Below, piece after piece: positions 1-13,330 of a stretch of 64,000 nucleotides of DNA. A program made the position numbers and the translations under genes. This stretch comes from Bicyclus anynana. Its lineage: Eukaryota; Arthropoda; Insecta; Lepidoptera; Nymphalidae. How positions within the stretch are numbered: the stretch's first letter is position 1; each line of letters begins with the position of its first letter. The notes under the pieces were generated by a model. The model was not told the DNA's origin. It saw nothing but the letters and a program-made list of their open reading frames with translations, and searched no databases. The stretch is taken from the NCBI RefSeq assembly GCF_947172395.1, contig NC_069105.1:8639971-8703970 (forward strand), given 5' to 3'.

Positions 1-252
1 CACTCAATGTTACGATATAGGTACCATAGCCTAGCCTACTACACCCAGAGCATTATAAACTTTTGATAAGTTAACTAAGACAAGAAGCTTTCTACTCAAT
101 TACATCTCTGATATCATTTTTTTTTTGCAATGAATTAGATGCTGAACAATAAGATAGGTACTTTATATTTATTAAAAAAAAAACAATTTTTATAACTGTT
201 ATTAACGTAATGCTAGCCACTCACCATCCAAAAAGTCCACGTGCCTGCAGCG

Positions 253-362
253 CTAACGGCTTGATGTCCGATAAAACTGATCGTGTATTGGTCGCGATCG
301 GCATGATGGCATGCACATTGCGACCAACACACGATCAGTTTTATCGGACGTTAAGTCGTTAG
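253..362. mobile_element. Inverted-repeat MITE
   Basis: 30-bp arms at 266-295 and 320-349 with one mismatch (core ataaaactgatcgtg), extended outward by ctaacggctt / ttaagtcgttag. Flanking sequence with gctgcaggcatg is related to 45625-45700. Confidence 0.8.
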
Positions 363-629
363 AGGAGGCAGGCATGTGAGCTTACTTGATCGTCAGTGGC
401 TGACATAAGCTTCAACGGATGCAATTCGGAGGCCTTTGTTCAGTAAATAACTAAGTACGTTTCTAGATTGATTTTAACTATAATATTAATTATTAACTAT
501 AAAATTATGGATTGGAAAAATTGGTTTAACCAGCACTTTATGAGGTATTTATTGACGTGACGTAGAATTACGTTCAGATGTTGGAATAAACCTACATTTA
601 AATTTTTAAATTGAAGTCCTATTAACCTA

Positions 630-780
630 ACAGTGGAATTCCTAGACGTTGTGGGGGTGCCCCCAGGTGATCGTTTACCCGCTGAGTGTCGAATTTAAAC
701 TCTATGCTATTAAGAATTCGACACTCAGTGGGAGAATGGTCCCCTGGGGGTGTCCCTGCAACTTCTATAAATTCCACTGT
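630..780. mobile_element. Palindromic MITE family A, copy 1
   Basis: About 150 bp, nearly wholly self-complementary: cagtggaatt at the left, aattccactg at the right, with gggggtgccccc and tcgacactcag within the arms. No coding capacity. Confidence 0.85.
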
Positions 781-3332
781 AAGTAACATACCATAATACA
801 TTAAATATTAATTGCAGACCGTATTTATTTTTTGAATAAAGTTTTATCACATTACGATTTGACATTGAAAAATTTTTGATTTTAAGTTTGCGTCTTTACT
901 TAACTTTTGACTATTTTTATTTTTCCAATGTACCTCGTGATTTCCCTTTTCTTAGTTTCTCCAGCATCCAAATCACGGCATATCTTAAAATACCTACAGG
1001 TACAACCCTAACCATCTATAAGCTCTAGATATAAATATAAAATACTTAAACATCTATAGTTGAATTTAAAAAGTCGGTTTCCGTGTCGAAATACAAGTCG
1101 TATAGTTAAAATGAAGTTACGAGTTAAACAGTAAACATTAACATAGCAGTCCAGCTGTCAGTTTGTCGTACGCGAGAGAGGTACGAATCATGGACGGCAA
1201 AATATTTTTGGTGAACGAACACTTACGATTATATCTAACAACGTGGAAAGCATTGGAAAAGATTTATCGTGTAGTATTGTATTAAAAAGATTATGTAAAC
1301 TTGTATTTAGAAAAACGTCACTATATCATAAGTACAGTATCTTAAAAAGTACCTTACCAGAGCGTATATCTTTATTATGTATGACAAACTGGACCGCACA
1401 TTACCGCTAACACTTTACACATTACATTCTACCGACAAAAATCACATTCATATTAATTATAGACAGTGTAAAAATAATGTTTATAAACATTGGCCTATGA
1501 GATAATCATTAGAATTCATTGTACTTCATCTAGTTGAAAGCTTAATCTTATTATCACACATACCTATTAGGTAGATATAGAACGTTGATTATATAAAAAC
1601 GTTTAATAACACTAGAATATAGGCCGAGAGCCGGTGTGCAATTGTAAGCAGATGCTTGAAATAAGATGATCTTTTGGTACGTTAGATATTCCCTGTTAAA
1701 ACTTTTCAATACAGTCGATTGAGAGCATGATATTCACACTAATGTTTCTCAAGAGTAGGTAGGTGTTTCTCGAATAAATTTTTTATCAATTTTTATTTTG
1801 GAGGAAAAGGACTGTATCAACTAAAAACTCACTAGTACCGTTTTAAAAAAGTAAGTAATTTTAAACAGAGAGCAAATAACGCAAGGACAAATCTAACAAT
1901 TATATTTTCTGAACTACTTGGTCCAGTGTAGTATCAGTAGTTCATCTGTTTTCAAGCACATCCTTACATTTTCCCACCAGCGCTTCAGCTAATAGAGCCT
2001 AGGAGCAGCAAACACTAGTAATGTGGATCAGACTTGTAAATTGCAATCATCAGAAAAAAATGATTTGTGCGACTAATCGTCATAGTGTAAATATTTAATT
2101 AAATAAATAGGTACATACTGACAAATTATTTAATTAGATTCTACTGTTTGTCAGCAAATTCGAAACAGACAAACATTTTATTTACTTTTGATGCAAGCAA
2201 TCGAATTTTTTTTAGTATGTAAAATAATTCCACATTTCGAATCTAAGTAAACGTAAATTAGCCGTTATAATATAATTTTCAAATATGTAATTTAATAATT
2301 AATTTATGTGCATTATAAAGCCACGCATCCACTAGCTTATTTATAACAATTTTATAAGACTCTAAGACGATTCTGAGGATTGGAGTAGATCGCAATGCCA
2401 CAGGTCTAGTGGACGAAGGTCGTCAGTACCCTTGAGCTTAGGTGCTGCTTATAACAAACTGCGAACATTCTCTAATAGCTGCCTCTATTAAAAGCACATT
2501 AAGTAATAATATAACATTCAGTCGATATATCAAGGTACATTACAAAATTTGTATCATTAGTGGTCAAATCGGAAATTATTAAATATAAATTACTTACTTA
2601 CATGCTTAATACCAATTTTTGTTTTAATTGTACTTATTCTGTCTCTAACGAAGAACTATATTTTTGATAAAATACTAGAATATGCATACCTACCTATTTA
2701 TATTTCACACTAAGTATTTATACATAAATAAATACATTAAACAGCCACGATTTAGTCAAAATTGTTACTTCCGCTTAATTTAACGTTTTACGAAGTTAAT
2801 AAGTTCTGAATTGGAAAATTAAAAAAAAAATCTTATTTTAGAGATATTTAGTAAAGTTTGTGCTAATATCAACTACCTACTAATTTTTAATTGGAAAATT
2901 AGGGCAGAATTTTCTTAAGAAATAACGAATGTTTAATTCGAAAAAGGTTTTAGTCGATAAAACTTCATTTTAACATAGTTTAGAAAATTCACTTACAAAA
3001 TAGTAGATATCAGCACAACATTTTGGAATATTAATATTTCTAACAATTTTTTGTACCTATTGCACTTACAAAAAGGACAAGTTAAAAATTTATATATTTA
3101 TTAAAATAACACTAGAACGATATCGCCTATTCATGCAGAATATTCTAGAACTACGAATAATGTATATAACTATGTTCCACTAATGATCATAGAGCCAGTG
3201 GGAAATTAGCAGGAGAGTTAGGAGGATACTTAAATCGTTATATTATATACCTAATTAGACTTACCTCTATGTACTTTCATTTTTTTCTTTTTGGTTAATT
3301 CAACATTTCATCATCAGATCATTTAAACTTAA

Positions 3333-3385
3333 AATTATCCGCCCACTTTATTATACTCGCGTCATATTAAAGTAGGTGAATAATT
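3333..3385. mobile_element. Short inverted-repeat element, copy 1
   Basis: Arms aattatccgcccactttat and aaagtaggtgaataatt, followed by tgtgcctctgagtata. Related to 11434-11522. Confidence 0.65.
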
Positions 3386-6300
3386 GTGCCTCTGAGTATA
3401 TTTTATTTATAGGTACCTACTAGTAGGTATCTTAAAACAACGATTAATCTGGCAAAGCAGTTGATTGCATCAAGTTTAAATATATAAATATATCATGTTC
3501 GTGTGTTCTACGTCCGTCCAGACGTTCCATTCTCATTTATGGAATTTAAACTTCAACCTAAATCAAATTTTGAAGGTTTTCGGTGTTTTACAATTTTCAA
3601 GCACTTCTGCAAAATTTCCCACAGGCTCGCCGTCTACATAAAGGGGCGAACAAAAATGTCTACTAAGAGGCAAATAATAAGAATGATTATTGTCTGACAC
3701 TGGGTTATTGTCGAGACAGCAGCTCGGGCGTCGTCGCCTCTATTGACTACAAGGGCCTCGCGGGCTCCGGCCGCGGACAAGCGACCTTAGAGCCTCTTAC
3801 AATGTGATAAGGTACAAAATGCGCAATTCATTTTCACTACTAGAATGCCCACAGACTAAAGGAAAAAAATAGATGGAGACACCGCTAATTAATGTTTTTC
3901 AGAAAACACTATGGTCCCACGCACACGCAATAATATTGTTATCAGGGTAAAAGTAAGTTTGCCTAAAATCGTACTTGACAATATTGCCTTAGAATCCATA
4001 CCCTACTTTATTGACAATATTATTGTGGGGACATATCATTCCGAAGAGTTCCTAATATATTAATATTTTGGTGGCAAGTAAAATACAATTTGAATGGAAA
4101 TTTCAATTTCTAAGCAACTAGGCCACTGTTGTTTTTGTGTAGCATAAATGAACGTCAACCGAATCAGCTTCTCTGCCGAACGTTTCCTTGTACATCGTCT
4201 ATTTTTTGCTTTAGTCAGAGTAATGCACGTGGTCCCATGTCACTAATAAAATCCGTGCTTTTTTCTTAAATATAAAATTTTCATGTCAAAGAATATTTAA
4301 ATTGAACAGAACCACTGTGCGAACCTACTCTTATTATTATGTATTCGTATCTACATACTTAGCCTGTGTATTTGTTGTCTACTCTATTCTAATACTGAAC
4401 GCCATTTTGAACTTGATTATTTAATTTGCAGTTGTTGCAAACCTTTTTACAAAACTAAATCATCTGTTTACTAATGATCATTTATCATTGCGTGTTTTAG
4501 GACCACGGCGGTGCAAATATCGACGAGCAAGACAGGTCCACATTTCAATAAAAATAAAACCGTAAACGAAAAACAAAAGGAAACGGGGTGGGTAAGAAAA
4601 ATAAAAGTAAAATAAAAAGGGGTATCTGGATGTTTATTTACATTTCTCTCATAATAACTATGTGATTATAAATGAAGAAAAAAAAATCTTAAGCAACAAT
4701 ATCAGTGCTATTAATCCCCTGATCACCAAAAAATATTGTTAATGGTTCAACAGCTCGCATACACAAGCGCCTAAACACTAAATTAAAACATAATATACCC
4801 ATTATCGTGTATAGTTAGCTTTCAGCTTGTACAAGTGCGTACAGTTATACAAATTAAAAGAAATCAGAAAAAAACAAACAGTAAGCCTAAATTATATTGG
4901 TTTCACCGGCTCAAATTAAAAATTACAGTTCAGTTTCATACAAATCACAGTGGAAATCGATAATAATAACTATAACCCAAATGTGCGTTGGGGGGGTGTG
5001 TGATAAACAAACTTAAGCTATCAATAATTAGAAATCCTAGCGTTTGAATATACATTGAGAATAACAATTATACAACTTACAAACAGCGATATTTGTACAT
5101 TAAAAACGTTCGTTATATCATAATCCGGGTACTTGGCTAATATTAATTATGTTTCTATTGCAACTAATACATTTATGCTCTTTATTGTACGCACTAAATT
5201 AATAATAACTGAGTATAAATAAAGCTTTATGTTATTTTAATATTAGGTAGAAACGTCAATACTGATTAGAGACGTCAGTTCTGTTTTCACCGTAATCTTT
5301 GTACGGTATTTGACACTGAGAGAGATACACTAAAAGCTCTCTTCATTGTTTACCTAAATTGTAAGTGTAAGTATGTAATTGAAATACTATTGTCCTTATC
5401 AGACTGCTGCTGTGCCTGATTTGTTGACATATAGATGGATAGTTCAAATTAAAATAAAAGACAAATGAGACAATGTCACAAATCACCCAAAAAATAAACA
5501 TATTGTCAAGTACCCTAATTAATAATTGTCAACTTTTAACTTCAAAATGGGATTTGTTAACTTAGGTGAAACTAATTAAAACAACTAAAACTAAATATAC
5601 ATATATTGGGGCATCATAAGGGTTTTGCACGTGGCGACTGTCGCATGTAGTCAGTATTGCAACGCGACTGTCGTGTCGTAGCAATTTCCTATGCGACTGT
5701 GAAATAAAATCGACATGTGCAAACACTCTTAGGTGTCATTTATTTTTTTGCGAACGTATTTTTTTTTAATTTTATTGCATCAACCCAAATTTACAAGCAG
5801 TTTCTTTGACTAACTTCGAATAAAATCACAGTAATCACGGACATGTCTATTTGCGGTGTTTTACCGTGTCCATTAATACTTTTTTCTATTTTTCTAATGT
5901 ATGTATGTAGTGCTATTTAGATCGACATTATCGAATTATATATTTTTTCAATTTATCTAATTTTAAAAATCAAACGTTACATTATAGGTACTATAAAGCT
6001 TTTTGATAAATCACAATTAATTATGTAGAACTTACAATTTAGGATGTATTGATAAATTGATTTACCGGGCCAAATATCTTGGTTAAATTGAATCAGTTAA
6101 ATAGAAAATAGTAATAATAAATAAATTACAATGCTGCTAATTCTATTGTCCACAAATATAAAAAAAAATCGAGAAACAGTTTAAGATTTATGTACACCCG
6201 AATGCATACCCCATTTCATAATTAATTAATACAACATAGTAAGGCAATAATTAAAATCACGACTAATAAACACCAATAAGCCAGCAGTATCTTTAAAAAC

Positions 6301-6636
6301 TATGAAAAGATAAAATATACAATTACATTATGTTAACATTCCACTTTTGTTATTACACTTAAAAATTAAAACCCCAAAAAATCCGTAGTGAAACTGCTAC
6401 TTATTATAATCCTAATACAATGAACGTGAAATAATATATTTGACTCGGTATAAAAAAAGGGATCTTTTAAAAAAATGTCGCTTCAAGAATGTACTATTTT
6501 GCAAAATTATTAAATAAGATTGAAGAAAAATCTAATGTATTATGATAAAAAACAAACAAAACTTAGAATGCGGAAAATCAGTAAGATATCATAAAAGCCC
6601 ATAGCTTTTATTCTCACAACGTTACAGTATACAGAA

Positions 6637-6690
6637 CGCATTTGTCGCAATACAACGCGTTTGTCGCAACACAACGCGATTGTCGCACAC
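6637..6690. repeat. Three-unit 18-bp minisatellite
   Basis: Three imperfect units of the form gcgtttgtcgcaacacaa. Related CGACTGTCGC words occur at 5635-5700. No gene nearby. Confidence 0.6.
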
Positions 6691-8997
6691 AAGTCAAACA
6701 TCGTATTTCACGATAAAAATAAAAGCGAACTGTTCACGAGGCGCATGGGGCGAGTCTATGAGTAAATAGGTATAATATTATTGAGAGATCAATGACTAAA
6801 CTCATCTAAGAGGAATCTCGCTACTAAATACATACACGAGTACATGTGTCTAAGTCACCGTATTATGTGATGCATCTGAGTTACATATTTGAAAAATAAA
6901 ATAAACTACTACATTTACAGTTCGTTCAACGCTTTTAATCTAAGTAAAACTTTTTCAAATTACTGTTTAAGAAAAAAAAATCGTAACATTATCTGCGTGT
7001 TTGGTTAACATTTTGTTATCTCGAGGTTTAAAGATTTATTAAAATGTTGTTTTAAATATAGAAAATTCACAACAAATTCAAGTTTTGGTCACAATTGATG
7101 CATCCCGCAATACGAAATGTGAAAATAAGCATTGTATCAGAATAAGTGGAACTATGAATGAAATTATTGAAATACAAGTAAAGTGCTCATAGAATATAAT
7201 ATTTTAGTGTTAAGAAAGAAAGTTAAGGAATCACTAATTTATAAAGAAAATAAATCAGTGTCAACTAAAAAAATATTACGTGCATAGAAAAAAACACTAT
7301 AGTAACAGAAATCAAAATATCTCTATCCCAATTGAACTGAAAGTAGAAATTTCTGAAAATTATGAAAGGGATATCAATATATCTGTAATTCACATATACG
7401 TAATACAATGCTTGTTAAACAAAAATAGTGAACAGAAACGTTAAAAATACGAAAAAACAATTTACAAATCAATGAAACTATGCTACAAATAATAATATTT
7501 ATTGTCAGGCAGCAAAGCTAATGTACTAAACACGTTAATAATTAAAAAAAAAACTTAAATATATCATCATAATTATATAGAGAAAAATCTTTTGGTAGGA
7601 TTTTTATTTATCCAAAAGGGTAGATTGATAAAATAATTTACATAAGGCACGATCCACGCTACAGTCGCGTCTCAAAGTTTTTATTAGAACTAATTTCACG
7701 ACAAAAAAAATTGCAAAACTGTATTGAGATAATTGGGATTTGGCAAAGACTCCCAAAACACGATTTTCGACGGTTAAAACGGTTTTTTTACAGTTTCCAC
7801 GTATTATTGTTATTGAGTTTAAATCATAATGAAAATTTTAACAGCATAAATTGACTCAAAATCGAAGGCGAACGAATCGTATTTCTCGGTACCATTGGTT
7901 TTAAAAATATGCTTCAATCAACAAAAATATGAAAATATGTGCTATGAAAAAAACATACCGGTCAACTTGAGAACCTCCTCCTTTTTTGAAGTCGGTTTAA
8001 AAACAAGTGTTATTATTATTTTACTATAATGTCATGACGAAATAAAATGTGTTTTGAATGTATTATTTACCATAAAAAATTTAACCAACTTGCGGAAAAA
8101 GAGATTTTTTTCAACACGTTGATAGGTAACGTTTGATTTTTGGAGACTACTATGAAGATTTTTTTTACTCTGTAGTTATATTGTAACCATTCAGAATTAA
8201 ATCCAAAATATTTAAAAACTGCACAAATAGTGAGATGGTGCTATCTAAAAATGTGAATCAATTAAATAATCGTCAAATTGTTAAATAGATTAAAACGTTT
8301 CATCAAAATAAAACTTATATAACTACGAAATAAAAGAGATAATTTGAAAACGAATATTGACCATAGATAAATATTTCATATATATTTCAGCAATATTTAT
8401 TTATGCAGAAACAAATTTTCACGTGACTGACAATAATTGATTGGTTCTGATTAAGTATATTAATAATTGTAGTTTGAAACTGTTTAATTATATTATGTAT
8501 TAAAAATCGAGGCTTTTTTCCATTCAATAATAAAATTATAAAAAAATTTTCGTTTATAAAGCGATAAGTACATATATGCTATTACATGTACCTACATTTG
8601 ATATGTTGAGCTACATTTGAATTTTGAAGCAAATTCTGACACCCTGTGGTAGAAATGTTTACTTTTACACTTATCATATCAATACAGTGTTGGTTATGTG
8701 AAAAAAAAACGAATAAAAAAATGAATTAAAATGAATTAATTTTAAATGAAAATATTTAAAAGTGGACCTGTCGAATATCGATTATGTTTATGTGCATATT
8801 GGGAGTACCCAGGCATGGAACAATATTATTTTATATTTATTTATTTAGGCGAAAATACAAACATCAATAAATGTGCCGCTAAACGTTTATTCATTTGCTC
8901 GCAAAAATATCGATCAAAGTGACGTCATAATTATTGACATATAAATATGTGAGTTAAGCAAAAATAGCTTCTATGACATTTCACACGTCATAAACAT

Positions 8998-9212
8998 CGT
9001 CATAGCCCAGTGGAAATAATCTTGGCCTTCGATTCGGAGGGCGTAGATTCGAATCCGGTTTAGGGCATGCACCTCTAATTTTTCATTTGTGTACATTAAT
9101 TAATTAATTATCACGTTTATCAAACGGTGAAGGAAGTCTACCAATTGAGTCAGCGTGGTGGACGAGGAGACTCGTGCTCACCAGTGAGCCGAACATGGGT
9201 TGTCAATGAAAT
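8998..9212 (+). mobile_element. tRNA-derived SINE (family S1), plus orientation
   Basis: The head has a pol III A-box-like tagcccagtgg and B-box-like gattcgaatcc. The body is the common lepidopteran segment with catgcacctc, tcacgttt, caaacggtgaagg and cagtgagccgaa. The middle is deleted relative to 44713-45005. Confidence 0.8.
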
Positions 9213-11203
9213 GAGTCATTATTGTTTGCATATTGTCTATGCTCTATGTCTTTGTAAATGTAGAACAGTTTTAATATTGAAAATCTTCACGCTATTTACT
9301 GAGTTCCCCGTAAGTATGTAAACACAATGCCAATCGAGTCAGGGTCTTAAAATGGCTTTAAGCCCGTTTTATGTTCGACAACTTTTTTTTAATTGTATAA
9401 TAAGAGTAATAATAATAGAATAGAATTTTATAGAAGTCATACAATTCAATTCAGTCAGTCAATTTTGACTTTCTAAAAAAAATGCACAATTATGACGTAA
9501 CAACTACATAACAGCATTAGATTTGTCTTCAAACAAAATAACAAATAGCTTTGCCAAAAAGAATTAAAAAAAAAAAAGATTTTTAATTGATTTTGAAATT
9601 GAAACCTTATTTGTTGACAAACATCCCGTCAATCATTGTCTTTTATGTATTAATTAGTTAGTACTGACTATCGAAACTATTTTTGCTTAACAAGCGCATA
9701 TGTATCATCAATATTATGACGTCACGCGCAGTGGCGTGCAAATATTCACTGCCTACCATGAGCACTCAATACAAACCTATGTTTGACCACAGAATACATT
9801 TCAGACGAGGAATTTTCTAATTTTTATACATATAGTGCATACGCTAGTTAAAATCCTTGTGCACGCCACTGGTCAGGCGTTCGATACAAAATGGCGGGCA
9901 CCGTAAACAGGCATTCAAAGTAACTAGAAATCGCATTAGTAAATTAATTTGCATTTATAAAACTTTAGCTAATGAACAACTAAATAACAATTCCTCTCTA
10001 TCTAAAAAAAGTGAATACGTAATTATTATTATACACAAATTACACACAACGCTATTGTTATATTATAAAACTCCATAAACCTATTTGTTTATTTTTTGTG
10101 TACTATTAATTATTTAATTAATAATAATAATAATATTTTATAAAACTCTTAAATAACCACATTTTTTTATTTTATTTCGTTTAATATTTCTATACAAGTC
10201 CGCCACCCAGCCTACGCTTTTACGTAATTATTTATTATTTTATATATGTATCTACAAAAATCCAGTTAATACGATTTAATTAGGTAATAATATAAACACA
10301 GCATGTTTTTTTTTTAATTTGTGTGATTAAACAGCCTACCGACTACGTGATATGGAACGTAACATAAACACATCGATAAATCTCATACCTAAAGCGAAAT
10401 CCCTAACATAAGGATAACTATTATAGAATAGACAGGAAAATGTCGCCCCATGTAATATATCTGTAAGTTAGCGAATGTTTTTATTATAACCAACAGGCAA
10501 TAGTTCTGTATATTAATTTATTTATAAAATCGAGATTTCAAATTGGGTAGGAAATTAAAAAAAACCCACCAAATTTATAACAAAAAAAAAACTTTAAAAA
10601 TATTACTCGAGCCGTTTCAGAGGCCGATGATAAATATCGTCACACGATATTTTTTGCTTTGATTAGATGACAATTTTCTAAACTAATATAAATCATGATA
10701 TATTGAATGTTTTGTTTGCTTTTTTATGAACCGATTTTATAAATACTTTCCACCAATGGAAAGCTACGTTATCAGCGATTAACATTTGCTATATTTTTTC
10801 GTGAAATCACACAAACACGTTGATTAACACACAAAAGGCAGACAAAGATTCTATTCTAAAATTAGTTATCCTTACACACAACTACATTAATAGAAATAAT
10901 CAAGTTTAATTGACAAAACCACCGTCACGTAAAATAGTAAAACAAACCTACAAAAACTATACATTAATAATAATTAATAGTAATTAATTATATATATCAA
11001 CACCTTTCGATCGTCCGTCAGTACATTCGATTTGAAAAAAAAAAACACGCTTAAAAAGAAACTCCCATTTTAATATTTTGGTAGAAATTCTATTCTACTG
11101 ATAAAACATTAGTAAATGCAACACCTACTTGCCTCCATTGCCAGCGTAATTAACTTAAAAAAAGATTAATTTACAATCAAATATATCATATTAATTGATT
11201 AAT

Positions 11204-11289
11204 GAAACCCATACGTGGCTCTAAGTCATAAGCTGGTTCTTGCAACGCGGCACGACCAGCTCATGACTAAGGGCCCCGTATGGGTTCGA
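11204..11289. mobile_element. Palindromic MITE
   Basis: Arms begin gaaacccatacg and end cgtatgggttcg, with agtcataagctggt paired to accagctcatgact. About 86 bp. In a transposon-poor stretch. Confidence 0.7.
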
Positions 11290-11433
11290 AACTAGTCGGG
11301 CATACTCCGACCTTATATCACTTAGTTTTAGTCGTGTTTCATAATCAATTAATATTTAATAACACTCACGATAGTTTAAATTCTAAAATATATCATACAA
11401 GTAAAATAAACTTTTTTTTTTCATCATTCGTTA

Positions 11434-11522
11434 ATATTCTCAGAAGCACAATTATCCGCCCACTTTATATATATATACTCGTGTCATATCAAAGTGGGCG
11501 AATAATTGTGCCTCTGAGTATA
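11434..11522. mobile_element. Short inverted-repeat element, copy 2
   Basis: Longer, better kept copy: arms of about 36 bp (core aattatccgcccacttt and inverse) around a TA-rich loop. Same family as 3333-3385. Confidence 0.75.
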
Positions 11523-11902
11523 TATCTCACTATTAATATATTTATTAAACACTACGGCATACATCGCGTATGTATATGTATATAGAATACAATAAATGTG
11601 AAAATAATAAAACGCTCGGTTTAATGATTATTATTTAAAAGAAAACTTTAAAACATCAATTAATCCTATGATTAAAAATCATTATGCGAGCATATTAGTT
11701 CGCTACACGAAATAAAATATAAACGATTAATTAATTATTTATATAATTAATAATTAATTTAAGAAAATCCACTATAGGGATGTATTTATTAAAAAAACGA
11801 GTCGCGTGCGTGAAAACTAAACTCACATCTAATTTGTACAGAAATCATTTAACTACAAATATATAATTAAAACGCGACGATCTAGCCGCAGATAAACACA
11901 TA

Positions 11903-11986
11903 TGACGTCATTTCACGCGTCACAAAGCTCCGATTCTCTATGACACTGCAGCAGTGACGTCACCATTGACATTTCAAATGACGTCA
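11903..11986. promoter_or_regulatory. Cluster of three CRE octamers (TGACGTCA)
   Basis: Perfect palindromic TGACGTCA at 11903-11910, 11955-11962 and 11979-11986. This is the binding site of CREB/ATF bZIP factors. Three exact copies in 84 bp of AT-rich sequence are unlikely by chance. They lie about 1.2 kb downstream of the Hipk stop, either in its 3' UTR or at the promoter of an unseen transcript. Confidence 0.5.
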
Positions 11987-12778
11987 CATCGGTGTCACAG
12001 CTCATGGGAGCCTTAAACTTGCGGCGAGATCAAGTCTTATCGAGCTACAAACTACGCACGGATAGGCGGCCAGATTTCCTCAATTAAAAATAGCCCTTAA
12101 TGAAATAGAAATAAAGTTCTAAAACATATTCAGTTTAGAAATTTGTCGCATATGATTTACAACTCTATTACAATGGAATAAAGACGTTTTTCCAACTTAG
12201 GGCCCGCGCACACATGCATAGTCAATAACTCTGTCACCGACACACAAACGTGCAACGATTTGCACACAAGGAACTTTATATATATATAACACGCGCGCAA
12301 ATTACACACTAGTCACAGTTTTGAATAAAAAAATTGCAGTGTGATTAGAAACGGTCGATTTGGTTCCTCGAAGGTCCACTCGGCCGTCCTTACAGACGTA
12401 TAAGGGTTCATATATCCAACCATATACTACGTGCCCCGGTTACGTCGATAAAAACAGCGAGTGTGTGCATTTACATAACATCCAGTGCTCTTATATACTA
12501 GAAACGTCTATATTTCACATACTGAAGCACTTTACACATTCCGATCCGATGTCTTCTGTGTCGATTTCATTTTCGTTAGTCTTTACAGCACTCGTGTCGT
12601 GGTCGTATCGTCGCTACAGTAGACAGATGTTTATGGTGAACTTATTTTGATATGTATAACTTGACTGAGGATTTTGTGATGGACATGTCAACTAAACATA
12701 ATGTCATGTAATCTAAAAGGTTTTCTGTGGAGATGATAACAATACATGTGTAATATTCCTCCCAATTGTCTTCCCAAA

Positions 12779-13082
12779 TTGGGCAAAGTTTATCGTGACG
12801 TAATCAGTATTTGGGCAAAGGTTCTTCACGACATTCCTGTGATCTAGGTGCTGTTTAAAGACAAACGGAACTGCCCAATACTGCCAAGATGTTTCTCTTA
12901 TCTTGATGTTGGTTAAATTGCCCAATGTTTTTCACAATATTCCTCAATATTTGGTGATTGCTAACGTCAGTAGTATGGAATTGCCCAATGCTTTTTCACG
13001 ATGTTTGGCGTCTTAATGTTGGTTAACGACCATGGTACCGAGTTGCCCAAAGCTTTTTCACAATGTGTAAGGAATTGCCCAA
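12779..13082 (-). repeat. Degenerate TTGGGCAA/TTGCCCAA repeat downstream of the Hipk stop
   Basis: Octamers at 12779, 12811, 12871 (one mismatch), 12918, 12981, 13043 and 13075. Spacings are 32, 60, 47, 63, 62 and 32 bp, close to multiples of 31 apart from the 47. Between them recur TTCACAAT/TTCACGAT and ATTCCT. The first two units are inverted relative to the rest. It looks like an old minisatellite in the 3' UTR. Confidence 0.7.
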
Positions 13083-13182
13083 TTTTCTTCACAGTATTCC
13101 TTAGTTATTGGTGATATGGCAACAACAGTGGTGCGGAGCTGTCTTGGTGGCAAGTAATCTGTCTGCTGTAGGATCGGGGTGC

Positions 13183-13330
13183 TCAGTCCGTGTACCACAG
13201 ATGCTGCTGGTGGTGCTGCGGCACCAGGTAGGTGGGGGAGTAGGGCTGCAGGTAGCCTGGGAGACGGGCCCCGCTGCCGTGGTGCGCGGGGGGAGGGGCG
13301 CCCACGCCGCCTACACCGCTCACGCCGCCC
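13183..13330 (-). CDS. Hipk: Hipk exon 22, C-terminus and stop
   Basis: Residues 1020-1067, GGVSGVGGVGAPPPAHHGSG, ARLPGYLQPYSPTYLVPQHH, then QQHLWYTD and TGA. GYLQPYSPTYLVPQ resembles vertebrate HIPK2 GYPLSPAKVNQYPYI at its very end, which supports this as the true C-terminus. Acceptor ttccag, phase 2. Confidence 0.92.

Larger units (their letters stand above)
1..4600. other. Downstream intergenic DNA, no gene seen
   Basis: Strongly AT-rich. Apart from the MITEs at 253-362, 630-780 and 3333-3385, I see no coding signal, RNA gene or long repeat. Open frames here are short and unsupported. Confidence 0.6.
4601..11784. other. Transposon-poor AT-rich DNA, possible extended Hipk 3' UTR
   Basis: About 7 kb with only one SINE (8998-9212), two small inverted repeats and a minisatellite, in contrast to the crowded introns. 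An AATAAA on the minus strand near 4636 is one possible distal end. No coding signal. Confidence 0.35.
11785..13182 (-). other. Hipk: Hipk 3' UTR (minimal, inferred)
   Basis: Downstream of the TGA on the minus strand. Reading on from the stop, the first AATAAA I find is at 11790-11785, with another at 11546-11541. It contains seven TTGGGCAA-like octamers (12779-13082) and, near its end, three TGACGTCA octamers. The true poly(A) site cannot be set from sequence, and the UTR may run much further into the transposon-poor DNA below. Confidence 0.45.

Noticed and set aside
9001..9060. Possible tRNA gene (A- and B-box words)
   Set aside because: No cloverleaf can be folded; the following sequence is a SINE body.
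12360..12650. 96-aa plus-strand open frame after TATA-like tatatatata
   Set aside because: No codon bias, no recognisable protein, and it lies in the putative Hipk 3' UTR.
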